NCBI GenBank assembly: GCA_023443745.1
Contig: JAEZTB010000048.1
Coordinates: 248,001 to 312,000 of the forward strand
DNA length: 64,000 bases
Reading direction: 5' to 3'
Origin: Bacillota bacterium
GTDB lineage: Bacteria; Bacillota; Clostridia; DSM-8532
Made by a program: the position numbers and the translations under genes. The notes beneath the pieces are model-generated. The model worked only from the letters and a program-made list of their open reading frames with translations. It was not told the origin of the DNA and did no database searches. Positions 25,934 to 34,261 of the stretch are shown here, one piece after another (the first letter of the stretch is position 1; each line of letters begins with the position of its first letter).

Positions 25934-28171
25934 TTATTGTGTCTGTTCAGCAGCTGATACCTGCTCGGTGGCGTGCAAATCAGTCAGGCCGTGGTGTGTC
26001 TTCTCCCAGTAATGAGGTTTAGCGATCAGCTGAAATAGTGCCTTATAGGCGGCGACGCTCATCAAAACCCAATAAAACGGGGTCATCAGTCCTGACCGGA
26101 TCAGGCCGTAGGAAAACGGCTGATCCTTCTTGAGCGCACAGTCGCGGATGACATAATACGTGCCGACCATGTTCATATAGATAAATATAAAGTTGCCGAG
26201 AACCAGCTGTATTACCGCGATATAATAAATCGGCCCCGGGAAAAATGTCTGCACCCACGGGGGATGGAGTACGACCCAGACGACCATCAAACCCCAGAAT
26301 ATAGGGTTGAGCAGCGGCAGCAGCGGTGTACCAAGTATCATAGCCAGATAACCAAGCAGCCCTCGGAAACCCACCTGTCGGTAGAACTTTACTGGATTGC
26401 GCATATGTACAAAGAAGGTCTGCATATAACCTTTTATCCAGCGGGAGCGTTGGCGGATCCAATTGGAGACATTACTGTTGGCCTCCTCCCATGTACGGGA
26501 ATCCAAAATGGCGGTTTTGTAACGGTGCTTATAGAGACGTATGCCCAGATCCGCGTCCTCCGTCACATTAAAGGGATCCCAACCTCCCACGCGCTTCAAG
26601 AAGCTCATCTTAAAATGATTGGAAGTGCCTCCCAGCGGGATGGGTACGTCCATCTGCATAATGCCCACCAGCAGCAGCTCAAACCACATGCTGTATTCCT
26701 GCGTAAACAGTCTGGTGAGCAGGTTCTGCTGACTGTTGAAATAATTCAGCTTCGCCTGCACGCACACATATTCATCCGGCAGCTGCTGAAAGGCCAGATA
26801 TGCCTTTTTAAGCTGATCCGGCTCGGGTCTGTCCTCCGCATCGTATATCACCACGTACTCCCCCTTCGCCTGCAACAGCCCGTAGTTGCACGCTTTGGGC
26901 TTGGTCTGCGGCTTGGAGGCTGGTACAACAATGGAGCTGAAGTAGCTGGGCAGACGTAGCGAGCGCACCAGATCAATAGTCTCGTTGTCGTTCTCTTCCA
27001 GCAATATACGGACATCCAGCTTATATTTGGGATAATCCAGCCTTTTGATCCGCTCGATCAGATGCTGCACCACCTCTTTTTCCTTATATACCGGGATCAG
27101 CAGTGTATACACCGGCAGCTGGGATTCATCCACCGCTGCAACCTTTTCCGGCGTAAACCGTAGCTGTGCGTTATGCCTGGCCCCCTTTATTACAATCCAG
27201 AACTTGGCAATAGCCATTAAAAGATAGGTCACTTGGAAGATAATAACAAGAGTGAGCAGGGTGATATACCAGTTTACCGTCAGCGCTAGCAGTAATAATA
27301 TAACAATCACCAGCAGTACGATCAACTGCGGCGAGGTAAAGGTTTCTATGGCGGAGTTTTCTGGCTGCTCGTCGTAGAGGGCAAATACGCTGTCGGTAAT
27401 TTCCCGGCGGCGGTAGGCCTGCTCCCAGAACCGCAGCCCCTCCGCTTCCGTCATCAACACCTGTTCGATGGGTTTTTTCAAGTAAGTTTCGATTTCTTTC
27501 GTGGCATCTTTCCCCAGCTTGTCCCGCACAGCTACGACAGCATATCGCTCCTCCTCCCGTATGGTAACCGCACTGTATCGGTTTGCCATCTCATAAGGGA
27601 GGGCGCGTACATCCGTGAGGCGTACGTTGCTGCCTGGCCGACCAAGCTCTCCCTGTGTCGCAAGAACGCGGTACAGCTGCTCCTGTGTGATAAACTCCAA
27701 AAAAAGCAGTATCTCACCCAATCGCCCGCCACTGCGTTGTTGCGTCTCCAATGCGGTTTCTAGCTGCTCTTGGGTTATGACACCCCGGCGGAGAAGTTCT
27801 TCTCCCATTCTGACCTTTGAAGTTGTACGCCGCCCCAATGCGAGCTCCAGCTCCTGTTCTGTTAAAAAACCGTGGGTAACACAAATAGCGCCCAAACGGC
27901 CTCCATACAGCTGCTGGTAGCGAAGGGCTTCAGTCAACTGGTCCCGAGTGAGGTAGCCGCTGCCGATCAGGATTTCTCCAAGGCTTGAGCTGGGGCTGGA
28001 GAAAATAAAGCGGGAAAGCTGTTCTCCGGTGATCATCTGGTGATTGACCAGGGTTTCGCCCAACAAGGTTCCCTCCTGCTGCTGCAGTCGGAGGGCCTCA
28101 GCCAGTTGCTCCTCGCTGATGTAGTCCGCCTGCACCAGCCGGCTGCCCAGCCCATTTTGATTTTGCTTCAT
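25934..28171 (-). CDS. Membrane family 2 glycosyltransferase with three N-terminal MshEN c-di-GMP-binding domains
   Basis: About 745 residues. The first 180 residues contain six copies of a motif of about 24 residues with pattern LG-x2-L-x2-G-x-[IL]-T-x2-QL-x3-L-x2-Q, for example RMGEELLRRGVITQEQLETA and RLGEILLFLEFITQEQLYRV. They are arranged as three pairs with five-residue spacers, exactly the MshEN plan known to bind cyclic di-GMP. Next come two TM helices (about 285-340), then a GT2 synthase domain with LLIPVYKEKEVV, DAEDRPE (DxD), TEDADLG and QRSRWIKGY (the QxxRW processivity signature), then about four TM helices. It should polymerise and export a beta-linked glycan, activated by c-di-GMP through the N-terminal domains. 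ATG 28171 follows GGGGAGGGAT. BcsA uses a PilZ domain instead; NfrB-type enzymes carry a MshEN domain C-terminally. Confidence 0.9.
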   Translation of the reverse strand: MKQNQNGLGSRLVQADYISEEQLAEALRLQQQEGTLLGETLVNHQMITGEQLSRFIFSSPSSSLGEILIGSGYLTRDQLTEALRYQQLYGGRLGAICVTHGFLTEQELELALGRRTTSKVRMGEELLRRGVITQEQLETALETQQRSGGRLGEILLFLEFITQEQLYRVLATQGELGRPGSNVRLTDVRALPYEMANRYSAVTIREEERYAVVAVRDKLGKDATKEIETYLKKPIEQVLMTEAEGLRFWEQAYRRREITDSVFALYDEQPENSAIETFTSPQLIVLLVIVILLLLALTVNWYITLLTLVIIFQVTYLLMAIAKFWIVIKGARHNAQLRFTPEKVAAVDESQLPVYTLLIPVYKEKEVVQHLIERIKRLDYPKYKLDVRILLEENDNETIDLVRSLRLPSYFSSIVVPASKPQTKPKACNYGLLQAKGEYVVIYDAEDRPEPDQLKKAYLAFQQLPDEYVCVQAKLNYFNSQQNLLTRLFTQEYSMWFELLLVGIMQMDVPIPLGGTSNHFKMSFLKRVGGWDPFNVTEDADLGIRLYKHRYKTAILDSRTWEEANSNVSNWIRQRSRWIKGYMQTFFVHMRNPVKFYRQVGFRGLLGYLAMILGTPLLPLLNPIFWGLMVVWVVLHPPWVQTFFPGPIYYIAVIQLVLGNFIFIYMNMVGTYYVIRDCALKKDQPFSYGLIRSGLMTPFYWVLMSVAAYKALFQLIAKPHYWEKTHHGLTDLHATEQVSAAEQTQ

Positions 28172-28185
28172 ATCATCCCTCCCCA

Positions 28186-29739
28186 TTATTTGAACACCTT
28201 AAATATCTTATATCCCTCAATCATTGTCACTTCCCTGCACCATTTTTCCCCTTGCCAGTAGAGCTTGGGGTAAGCGATGTTCAAGGCATCCATATTGCCA
28301 TAGCTCCCGATCTGCGGGACGATCACATAATCGATATTATACCTGACGGGGTCTTTCACCGCCTGCGCAAACTCCGGCGTACTGCTGATCACCAGATTGT
28401 CTACGTTGTTTACGTTCATAATAGTATAGTAAGTGAGATAAGAGTCCATTAGAATTCTGTCATTTTTCAGGTTGGTATTGATATAATCCGCCACCTGCTT
28501 GGAATGAGCCGGAACCATATAAAGCGTATCTTCCCGAATCAGGGAAGACTTTTCAAAAGCCCAAAAGAAATATAGGCTATTGCAGGCCAAAACAACAGAG
28601 AGAATAACGGCAGCCGCCTTCCTGCCTGCCTCCTTTAAAACAGAGAGCTGATAGGGTATCCACGCAACGGCAAGCATTAACGGGTAGCATAAATACCGCA
28701 CGTAGCCGCCCGACTTGCCCTTGGCGATCATAAAAAACTGGAAGACAAAGAGCCCAAGGGTCACCACGGTAATGATGAGGGAATCGGGGCCAAAGAAGGT
28801 ACCGGACCTGAGCCGCACCAGAAGCAAGCCCGCAAAGACAAAGAGGAATGGCCAGATTCGCTTCCAAACATATGGGATCGCACCGACCAGGCCGCCGTAA
28901 TCCGTATAATAATCGGAATAGGCGCTCATAGAGTAGCCGGAATTTAAAAAGTACAGCGGGTTGCCAGTAATGGTCCAGTTGTATAATATCCAAACCAGCA
29001 CAGCGTATATCATCGGCAGGAAAGTAACCCATATGCTCCCTTCCATATAGAAAAACACTTCTTTCAGATTGCCTTCCGGATAGTATTTCTGCTCTCGTCG
29101 GCTAAACAGCATATGAATGCACATTCCGAGGGCGACTGTGATGGCAAAGGGAATCGCCTCATAACGGGTGAAGAACATCCCCACACAACCAACGCCTAAG
29201 GTAAGAAGGTAACTAGCCCTGCCTTTTCTCATCCAGAGAGAGAGGGCACAGATAATCTGTACGGCAAAGGCTGTAAAGATAATTTCGCTCATGCCGTTTG
29301 CCCCGTAAAAGAAGACATAGGGGTTGAGACAGAACAGCAATGTGATAGCGATAGATGGGAGCCGCTCTACCTTGAGCTGCTCAAAGGTTTTCAGGAGAGT
29401 TTTTCCCTGCCATGCTGCAAAGAGTGCCGTCACCGCAGCCGCACTAATCCCTTTGGTTACAATGGGGCGCCATAGGTGGGCCAACGCCACAAAGGGTAAC
29501 TGTAATACACTTGGCAGAGGGTTCCACACAAGGCCGATAGAGGCGAATCGGTAGGGCTTACAGAACAACACATAGAACGCGTTGGCAGTGCGGCTTACCG
29601 CATCACCCAACAGAACATTCTTAAAATAACCCAGATAGACACCATATGTAAATTCCGCCATAAATAAAAAAACGAAAACAATCCAGTCGATACGTATGTT
29701 CTTTTCTTTTTCCATAAAGTGTTTTCCCTTTTTCACCAC
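28186..29739 (-). CDS. Polytopic membrane protein, GT-C / ArnT-PMT-like
   Basis: A 517-residue protein with about eleven membrane segments and a short soluble C-terminal domain (about 400-517), the layout of lipid-linked-sugar GT-C glycosyltransferases. A D-A-V-type acidic motif (GDAVSRTANAFYVLF) follows TM1, as in such enzymes, and MSEIIFTAF and FFTRYEAIPFAI are conserved-looking loops. The GTG at 29739 has AGGAGGAAGGTT upstream; an ATG 24 bases later has a weak site. It is the first gene of the EPS operon (followed with TAATG overlap by the MshEN-GT2 gene). It may add a sugar branch or a lipid-linked unit; the substrate is unknown. Confidence 0.75.
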   Translation of the reverse strand: MVKKGKHFMEKEKNIRIDWIVFVFLFMAEFTYGVYLGYFKNVLLGDAVSRTANAFYVLFCKPYRFASIGLVWNPLPSVLQLPFVALAHLWRPIVTKGISAAAVTALFAAWQGKTLLKTFEQLKVERLPSIAITLLFCLNPYVFFYGANGMSEIIFTAFAVQIICALSLWMRKGRASYLLTLGVGCVGMFFTRYEAIPFAITVALGMCIHMLFSRREQKYYPEGNLKEVFFYMEGSIWVTFLPMIYAVLVWILYNWTITGNPLYFLNSGYSMSAYSDYYTDYGGLVGAIPYVWKRIWPFLFVFAGLLLVRLRSGTFFGPDSLIITVVTLGLFVFQFFMIAKGKSGGYVRYLCYPLMLAVAWIPYQLSVLKEAGRKAAAVILSVVLACNSLYFFWAFEKSSLIREDTLYMVPAHSKQVADYINTNLKNDRILMDSYLTYYTIMNVNNVDNLVISSTPEFAQAVKDPVRYNIDYVIVPQIGSYGNMDALNIAYPKLYWQGEKWCREVTMIEGYKIFKVFK

Positions 29740-29918
29740 AACCTTCCTCCTATGATCTTTCGATTATGACGTGATACATCTTTTTGTTAGTCGATGTATA
29801 ATAATTTTTACAGTTATGATACCATAAACGCAACAGAACTTATAGTAATAAGCAAGAAAATCTGGAGGTAAATGGTGTAAAAGAAATTCTTCATCAACAC
29901 CTCTCTGACTCCCTCCCC

Positions 29919-30168
29919 GCAGAAGTTCAATTTTACACTTCTGCTTATATGCCTTCACTCATGTGTACAGAGCCCAGCTTCTCCTTATTCCCTGTACCCA
30001 GGAGCTTTTAACGATGCGGCAGCATTCACTTCATGTTACGGCCTGCATTCTCGCTCACCCTGCTGGTTAGGCAGGTGTTTTATCCTCCCGCTCAATACCC
30101 AGCAATGCTGCTAACACACCAGGATTAGCTAACGGGCTTCTTGGCAATTACCCGTACTAGACTTGCAC
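29919..30168 (-). ncRNA. Unassigned structured RNA (group II intron 5' fragment or raiA-like RNA)
   Basis: The 29740-30320 gap has no credible gene but dense RNA-like structure on the minus strand. Conserved-looking purine-rich segments read GGTGAGCGAGAATGCAGGCC and GTAACATGAAGTGAATGC. GCAGCATT/AATGCTGC (30104-30111 with 30019-30026) gives a long-range helix, CACCTGC/GCAGGGTG a local one, and 29919-29944 closes with an 8-bp GCAGAAGT/ACTTCTGC hairpin. The 5' side begins GTGCAAGTCTAGTACGGG, resembling the GUGYG start and EBS region of group II introns, but no maturase or domain V follows. A raiA-motif RNA is the alternative. The 29740-29918 remainder shows nothing further. Confidence 0.45.
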
Positions 30169-30205
30169 CGGTAAGTGTAGTCCAGCATCGCTGGACGCAT
30201 GGTGC

Positions 30206-30248
30206 AAAAAAGGGTTAATCGGATCCATCATTGATATCCTCTCAACCC
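30206..30248 (-). terminator. Intrinsic terminator of the potassium transport operon
   Basis: On the minus strand GGGTTGAGAGGAT pairs with ATCCGATTAACCC with two mismatches and is followed by six T residues. It lies about 70 bases past the last gene of the Trk operon and just before the structured RNA. A second possible hairpin (TTAGGCT/AGCCTAA) lies between the stop codon and this stem. Confidence 0.8.
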
Positions 30249-30320
30249 TTATCTTTTAAGGCTTTACCAGGTTAGGCTACAAACCTGATATTGAGCCTAA
30301 TTTATTTGCGAGCCTGACTA

Positions 30321-30830
30321 TCATATTTCATGTTCCTGCCTGCGCTTGATAATGAATAAGTATACACCTGCAACAAGCACAGTTATAAGAGTAAGGATAA
30401 TTCCGGCGATAATCTTCACGGTATTGATTTCCTCCTTAACAAAATAACCGCGTTGAATTATTTCAACAGTATCTGCATGAATATCCATATCCCCACCATG
30501 CAAAGCGCAGGCACGGTTAAAAGTACCGCTTGCATAAACAATATCCCCGATATGCTTATAATTGCCGAACAGGGCTATTTTACCGGCATCTTGATTGGTC
30601 ATCCATATCCCAAGCGCACTTGTCCGATCATTTATATTAACCCAGGCATACTTACCTCTTTCAAGAACTTCACCAACAGCCTCACCTTGTATTGACAAGG
30701 TTTTCCCGTCAAATTCTTTTCCCTTTTCAATCAGGTCATTCAAGGTTATGTTATCCTGAGCGCCGCTTATACATGGGGCTGTAATAAAAATCAGTATAAT
30801 AAGAGCTGCACCCGTTATGATTTTGTACAT
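30321..30830 (-). CDS. Membrane-anchored OB-fold-like protein of unknown function
   Basis: A 169-residue protein: signal peptide or TM (about 4-23), an extracytoplasmic domain (25-130) with alternating strands and motifs FDGKTLSIQGEAVGEVL and VYASGTFNRACA that resemble the small OB-fold (tRNA_anti-like or bOB) domains, and a C-terminal TM helix (about 138-162) with a basic tail. It overlaps the end of trkH by 16 bases, so it is co-translated with the K+ transporter. The function is not recognised; an accessory or stress-sensing role for the transporter is only inferred from position. Confidence 0.7.
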   Translation of the reverse strand: MYKIITGAALIILIFITAPCISGAQDNITLNDLIEKGKEFDGKTLSIQGEAVGEVLERGKYAWVNINDRTSALGIWMTNQDAGKIALFGNYKHIGDIVYASGTFNRACALHGGDMDIHADTVEIIQRGYFVKEEINTVKIIAGIILTLITVLVAGVYLFIIKRRQEHEI

Positions 30831-32344
30831 AGTTTTTTGATACCTCCAATGAAATAACCAACCAATGCAAATACTGAAAGAAATTCAAGTCTGGCCAAGT
30901 ACATAGCAACGATATAGTATATTTTCATCAATACCGGCATCGAAGTTGAGGTAATTCCGATAGACAATCCGACATTTCCCGTAACCGAGGCAGATTCAAA
31001 AGCTGCACTCAGCAAAGGGTAGCCGTAAAATGCTCCTAATGCTGTACCTATGGCAAATATCACAATATAACACAAGATAATCAAAGAGGACGCTCTGACC
31101 AATCCGTCAGAAAGAATTTGTTCCTTAATATAGTGAAATTTGTACACCGTAACTTGCCTTTCCGGCGATAATAATTTTCGGATATCCGCCAGCAATCCCT
31201 TAAAAGCGATACCTACTCTCAGTCCCTTAAAGCCACCGGCTGTTGAACAGGCCGATCCCCCGATAAGCATTACAATGATCAAAATCAATACACCAAAATC
31301 TCCCCATTCAAGAGCAAACTGCCTTGCATACAGGGTTCCAAGTCCTGTTGTTGTATGAGCTGAAAGCACATGATAAATAACTTTTCTAAAGACTGATATT
31401 GAATCCGGATAGACGTTTAGCTTGGCAAGCCCTATAACAGCAAACACACTTGCAATAAAGACTGTTATGAAAAAGCTCTGTGTTTCAATATTTTTTCTTA
31501 GCTCCTTCCTGTTTCCCTGCCACACAGCATAATGCAGTCCAAAATTTAGTGAGCCTAAGACAAAGAATATCATTGTTACTATCTCATATGAAAAACTATG
31601 ATAATAGAGAGCATTCTGATACATTGGAGCAAAACCTCCGGTACTCCAGGAGGATTCAAACATAAATAATCCATGGAGAAAAGCATTCAGAGGTTCAAGG
31701 CCAATCAGAATTCCGTTAATCCACAAAGCTATTGTGCCTACGACCAGGTATATCATGCTTATCTTCCATATGATTCTGGCTGTTCCCTTAACATTCGGAA
31801 CCAGTTCAATATCTTTTGCTTCACCAACATAAATCTTGTATGCCCCGCCGGTTTCCCTGAATAGAAAAGTCAAGGCAAATACTACCATCCCCTGGCCACC
31901 TATGAAGGTAAGCATATGCCTCCACATGTTTAAGCCAACGGAAATATGATCAAGGTCCTGTATCATTACAATACCGGTGGTTGTAAAGCCGCTCATCACA
32001 TCGAAGCATGAATCAAGAAACGATTTTAAATGTCCGCTGAGCCAATATGGAACCGCGCACAGAACCATCAGCATAATCCATGAAAGTGATGCAATTGCAA
32101 AACCATGTTTCCATTGGATGCTGAACTTTTCTCTCTTTATTTTTCTTCCAATTAAAATCATTAGAAAACCAATGATAAATGCGATGTTGATTGATATAAT
32201 AAAATCAAACAGAGCATTCCATTCACCAAGAAGCAAGGATGTGAGGATTGGTATAAGCATAAGAAATGCTGTTCCAAGTATGATATAGCCGGTATAGTAA
32301 CTAATTATGTAAATGCCGGTTGAAGCAGTCTTCACGGTCCTCAC
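30815..32344 (-). CDS. trkH: Potassium uptake protein TrkH/KtrB (pore subunit)
   Basis: About 509 residues with four M1-P-M2 repeats and extra helices. The selectivity-filter elements are visible: GFTTTGIV, SSWSTGGFAP, HTTTGLGTL and SVTGNVGLS. It transports K+ across the cell membrane, gated by cytoplasmic TrkA/KtrA rings. A GTG at 32344 is chosen because GGGGTGAG lies six bases upstream; a GTG three codons earlier lacks a site. It follows the short membrane peptide and four TrkA-type genes, and is followed by a small OB-fold protein. Confidence 0.92.
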   Translation of the reverse strand: MRTVKTASTGIYIISYYTGYIILGTAFLMLIPILTSLLLGEWNALFDFIISINIAFIIGFLMILIGRKIKREKFSIQWKHGFAIASLSWIMLMVLCAVPYWLSGHLKSFLDSCFDVMSGFTTTGIVMIQDLDHISVGLNMWRHMLTFIGGQGMVVFALTFLFRETGGAYKIYVGEAKDIELVPNVKGTARIIWKISMIYLVVGTIALWINGILIGLEPLNAFLHGLFMFESSWSTGGFAPMYQNALYYHSFSYEIVTMIFFVLGSLNFGLHYAVWQGNRKELRKNIETQSFFITVFIASVFAVIGLAKLNVYPDSISVFRKVIYHVLSAHTTTGLGTLYARQFALEWGDFGVLILIIVMLIGGSACSTAGGFKGLRVGIAFKGLLADIRKLLSPERQVTVYKFHYIKEQILSDGLVRASSLIILCYIVIFAIGTALGAFYGYPLLSAAFESASVTGNVGLSIGITSTSMPVLMKIYYIVAMYLARLEFLSVFALVGYFIGGIKKLCTKS

Positions 32345-32349
32345 AATAC

Positions 32350-32454
32350 TCACCCCATTATGATAATACTGACAACCAAAAGTACTCCAAGTAAAATTGC
32401 GGTTGACAGCAATTCCACAGCAAGCCCCTTAAGATTTTTTATAGCTTTTTTCAT
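32350..32454 (-). CDS. 34-residue single-TM peptide between trkA and trkH
   Basis: A short gene below usual annotation limits. Its ATG at 32454 has a textbook GGAGGTAAGCCA ribosome binding site, and the 34 codons give a basic N-terminus (MKKAIKNLKG) followed by one hydrophobic helix of about 20 residues (leucine, valine, isoleucine rich). It overlaps the 3' end of the upstream trkA and ends six bases before the trkH start. It recalls the KdpF peptide, which stabilises another K+ transporter, though the sequence is not the same family as far as can be seen. Likely a real accessory subunit. Confidence 0.7.
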   Translation of the reverse strand: MKKAIKNLKGLAVELLSTAILLGVLLVVSIIIMG

Positions 32455-33130
32455 TTGGCTTACCTCCAGCCGATCGATTCATCAGCCTTCTAAACTCAGG
32501 CATGACATGAGTATTGAGGATGACTAAAACCCTATCCCCATTAACAATCTTGGTATTTCCTCTGGGATAAACCACCTGGTTCTCACGCAGAATAGAGACA
32601 ATGACACATTCTTCAGGAAGCTCCAGTTCTTTAACATATTTGTCACGCCATATACTATTTGAATTAACTACTGTTTCTACAAGAAGCATGGCTCCCCGTT
32701 CGAAGGTCTGAACTATTTTGACATTATCTTTTTCAAACTCCCATTCAATAAGGTTGGCTATGACCTCAGTACTACAGACCGTCTTGTCCACCCCGAGAGC
32801 TTTAAACATCCGGATATTCTTCGGATTGTTGATTCTTGCTATGGTTTTTCTAACATTGAACTGCACTTTCGCTATCTGACAGATTACCAGATTCTCTTCA
32901 TCGGACCCTGTTACGGCGGCAACTATTTCTGCGTCCTCAATACCTGCATCGCTGAGAACATCCGTATCGGTTCCGTCCCCGAATATGATGTCAGCATTAA
33001 GATCGTCAGCAATTTCACTGCAGGTTTCTTGGTCCAGTTCAATGAGGGTTACCTGCTGATTTCTCTCTTTCAAGGTTTTCAGAAGGTAATATCCTATTTT
33101 GCCACCTCCAACTATAAGTGATTTCATCAT
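32429..33130 (-). CDS. trkA: TrkA-type K+ transport regulator with N and C domains (copy B)
   Basis: A 233-residue protein: an RCK/TrkA_N Rossmann domain (1-140) with GGGKIGYYLLKTL, DGTDTDVL and VAAVTGSDEENLVICQIAK, then a TrkA_C domain (about 150-225). It binds NAD(H)/ATP and sets the TrkH gate. ATGATGA overlap with the N-only gene before it shows coupling. Closest relative in the window is the 33593-34261 protein, with shared NPKN-R/V-xMFKALGV/KKLGI segments, which is evidence for duplication. Confidence 0.9.
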   Translation of the reverse strand: MMKSLIVGGGKIGYYLLKTLKERNQQVTLIELDQETCSEIADDLNADIIFGDGTDTDVLSDAGIEDAEIVAAVTGSDEENLVICQIAKVQFNVRKTIARINNPKNIRMFKALGVDKTVCSTEVIANLIEWEFEKDNVKIVQTFERGAMLLVETVVNSNSIWRDKYVKELELPEECVIVSILRENQVVYPRGNTKIVNGDRVLVILNTHVMPEFRRLMNRSAGGKPNEKSYKKS

Positions 33131-33576
33131 GGCATCTCCTTTACAAAAGAAGTGAGCAAGGTTTCCTTTTTCCCGCCGTTGTCCGTTATCCGTCTCTTGA
33201 TGATTTGAGCACCCAGCCAGGTTGGACTAAAGGATTCAATTCCGAGCTTCTCATAGATCTTTTCTCTGTTAGGGTAACAGACCCTCGCGATTATCCTGGG
33301 AACATGATAGATATTTTTTGCAATCAGTGCACAGGTAATATTGATATTATCGCTTGGAGTCATAGCAAGAAATACGTCTGTGTTCTCAATCCCTGCATCC
33401 AGCAGGATATCATTATCAAATTCTATACCTCTTATTTTTCGCCCGTTAAAGCCGCTGCCCAGAACATCCAGTTTTTCTTTATTCCGATCAATAATAACGA
33501 CGTCATGGCCCTCGTCTGACAACTCTTTTGCCAGCATGCTCCCCAGCCGTCCGCAGCCGATTATTACGATATACAT
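33127..33576 (-). CDS. TrkA-type protein, N domain only (copy B)
   Basis: About 149 residues: a single Rossmann RCK domain with MYIVIIGCGRLGSMLAK, IDRNKEKLDVLG and FLAMTPSDNINITCALIAK, and no TrkA_C domain. ATG 33576 has GAGGTGGC upstream; an upstream GTG would overlap it. It is followed by a full-length TrkA protein with overlapping ATGATGA. Single-domain RCK subunits may form mixed rings with the two-domain partner. Confidence 0.88.
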   Translation of the reverse strand: MYIVIIGCGRLGSMLAKELSDEGHDVVIIDRNKEKLDVLGSGFNGRKIRGIEFDNDILLDAGIENTDVFLAMTPSDNINITCALIAKNIYHVPRIIARVCYPNREKIYEKLGIESFSPTWLGAQIIKRRITDNGGKKETLLTSFVKEMP

Positions 33577-33592
33577 TACTGCCACCTCACTT

Positions 33593-34261
33593 TTAAAAGT
33601 CAGTCCTTCCAGAGATTAGTTTTATGATATCCTTTTGAATTTCAGGCGGCGACAGCACAATCAACCTGTCTTCAGCCTGGATGACCGTCCTGCCCCGCGG
33701 AATAAAGCTGTCGACATCACGGATAATGCAGCCTATTATTGCCTGTTCGGGAAATTTAATATCAGAGAGTGCTTTGCCGACGACAGGAAAATGGTCGCGA
33801 ACCATGATTTCCATGACAACCACCTTTCCCTGTTCTATTGGGATATAGTTCGATATTTCGTCCATTGCCGCCATCTGTTCAATAATCCCGGCCACAATAT
33901 AGGTTGCACTGAGTGCCGAATTAATTCCCAGCTTTTTGAACACTTCAACATTCTTTGGATTATTGACTGTTGCGAAAGAACTTTTCACCCCATAGACCTT
34001 TTTGGCAATCTGACAAATCACAAGATTATCAGCATCCTTCGGAGTCATTGCAATGATTATTTTGGCTTTATGTATATCAGCTTCTTCAAGAATATCAATC
34101 TTGCTTCCGTCTCCGCAAATAACAGGAATGTCATGCGTTCGAGATAAGTACTTGCAGTAATCCTCATTATCATGAACAATGGTGACTCGATGTCCTTTAG
34201 AGAGAAGAGACCGTGCAAGAAAGTCAACCTTCTTTCGTCCCCCAACAATTAATATGTTCAT
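33593..34261 (-). CDS. trkA: TrkA-type K+ transport regulator with N and C domains (copy A)
   Basis: A 222-residue protein with an N-terminal RCK domain (VGGRKKVDFLARSLL, DGSKIDIL, IIAMTPKDADNLVICQIAK) and a C-terminal TrkA_C domain (about 145-222, with FIPRGRTVIQAEDRLIVLS). Its first codon overlaps the stop of the upstream N-only gene. The nucleotide loop GGRKKVDF lacks the usual GxGxxG third glycine, so its nucleotide binding may be altered relative to copy B. Confidence 0.88.
   Translation of the reverse strand: MNILIVGGRKKVDFLARSLLSKGHRVTIVHDNEDYCKYLSRTHDIPVICGDGSKIDILEEADIHKAKIIIAMTPKDADNLVICQIAKKVYGVKSSFATVNNPKNVEVFKKLGINSALSATYIVAGIIEQMAAMDEISNYIPIEQGKVVVMEIMVRDHFPVVGKALSDIKFPEQAIIGCIIRDVDSFIPRGRTVIQAEDRLIVLSPPEIQKDIIKLISGRTDF

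Noticed and set aside
29764..29958. 64-codon minus-strand frame over the structured RNA region.
   Set aside because: No ribosome binding site, no recognisable domain, and it overlaps strong RNA stem structure.
30313..30324. CCTGACTATCAT shared with the che riboswitch (18896-18907), suggesting a third c-di-GMP aptamer.
   Set aside because: The GGGACGCAAAGC core, GAAA hairpin and closing strand are absent around 30.3 kb, and the match lies over a stop codon; taken as chance.
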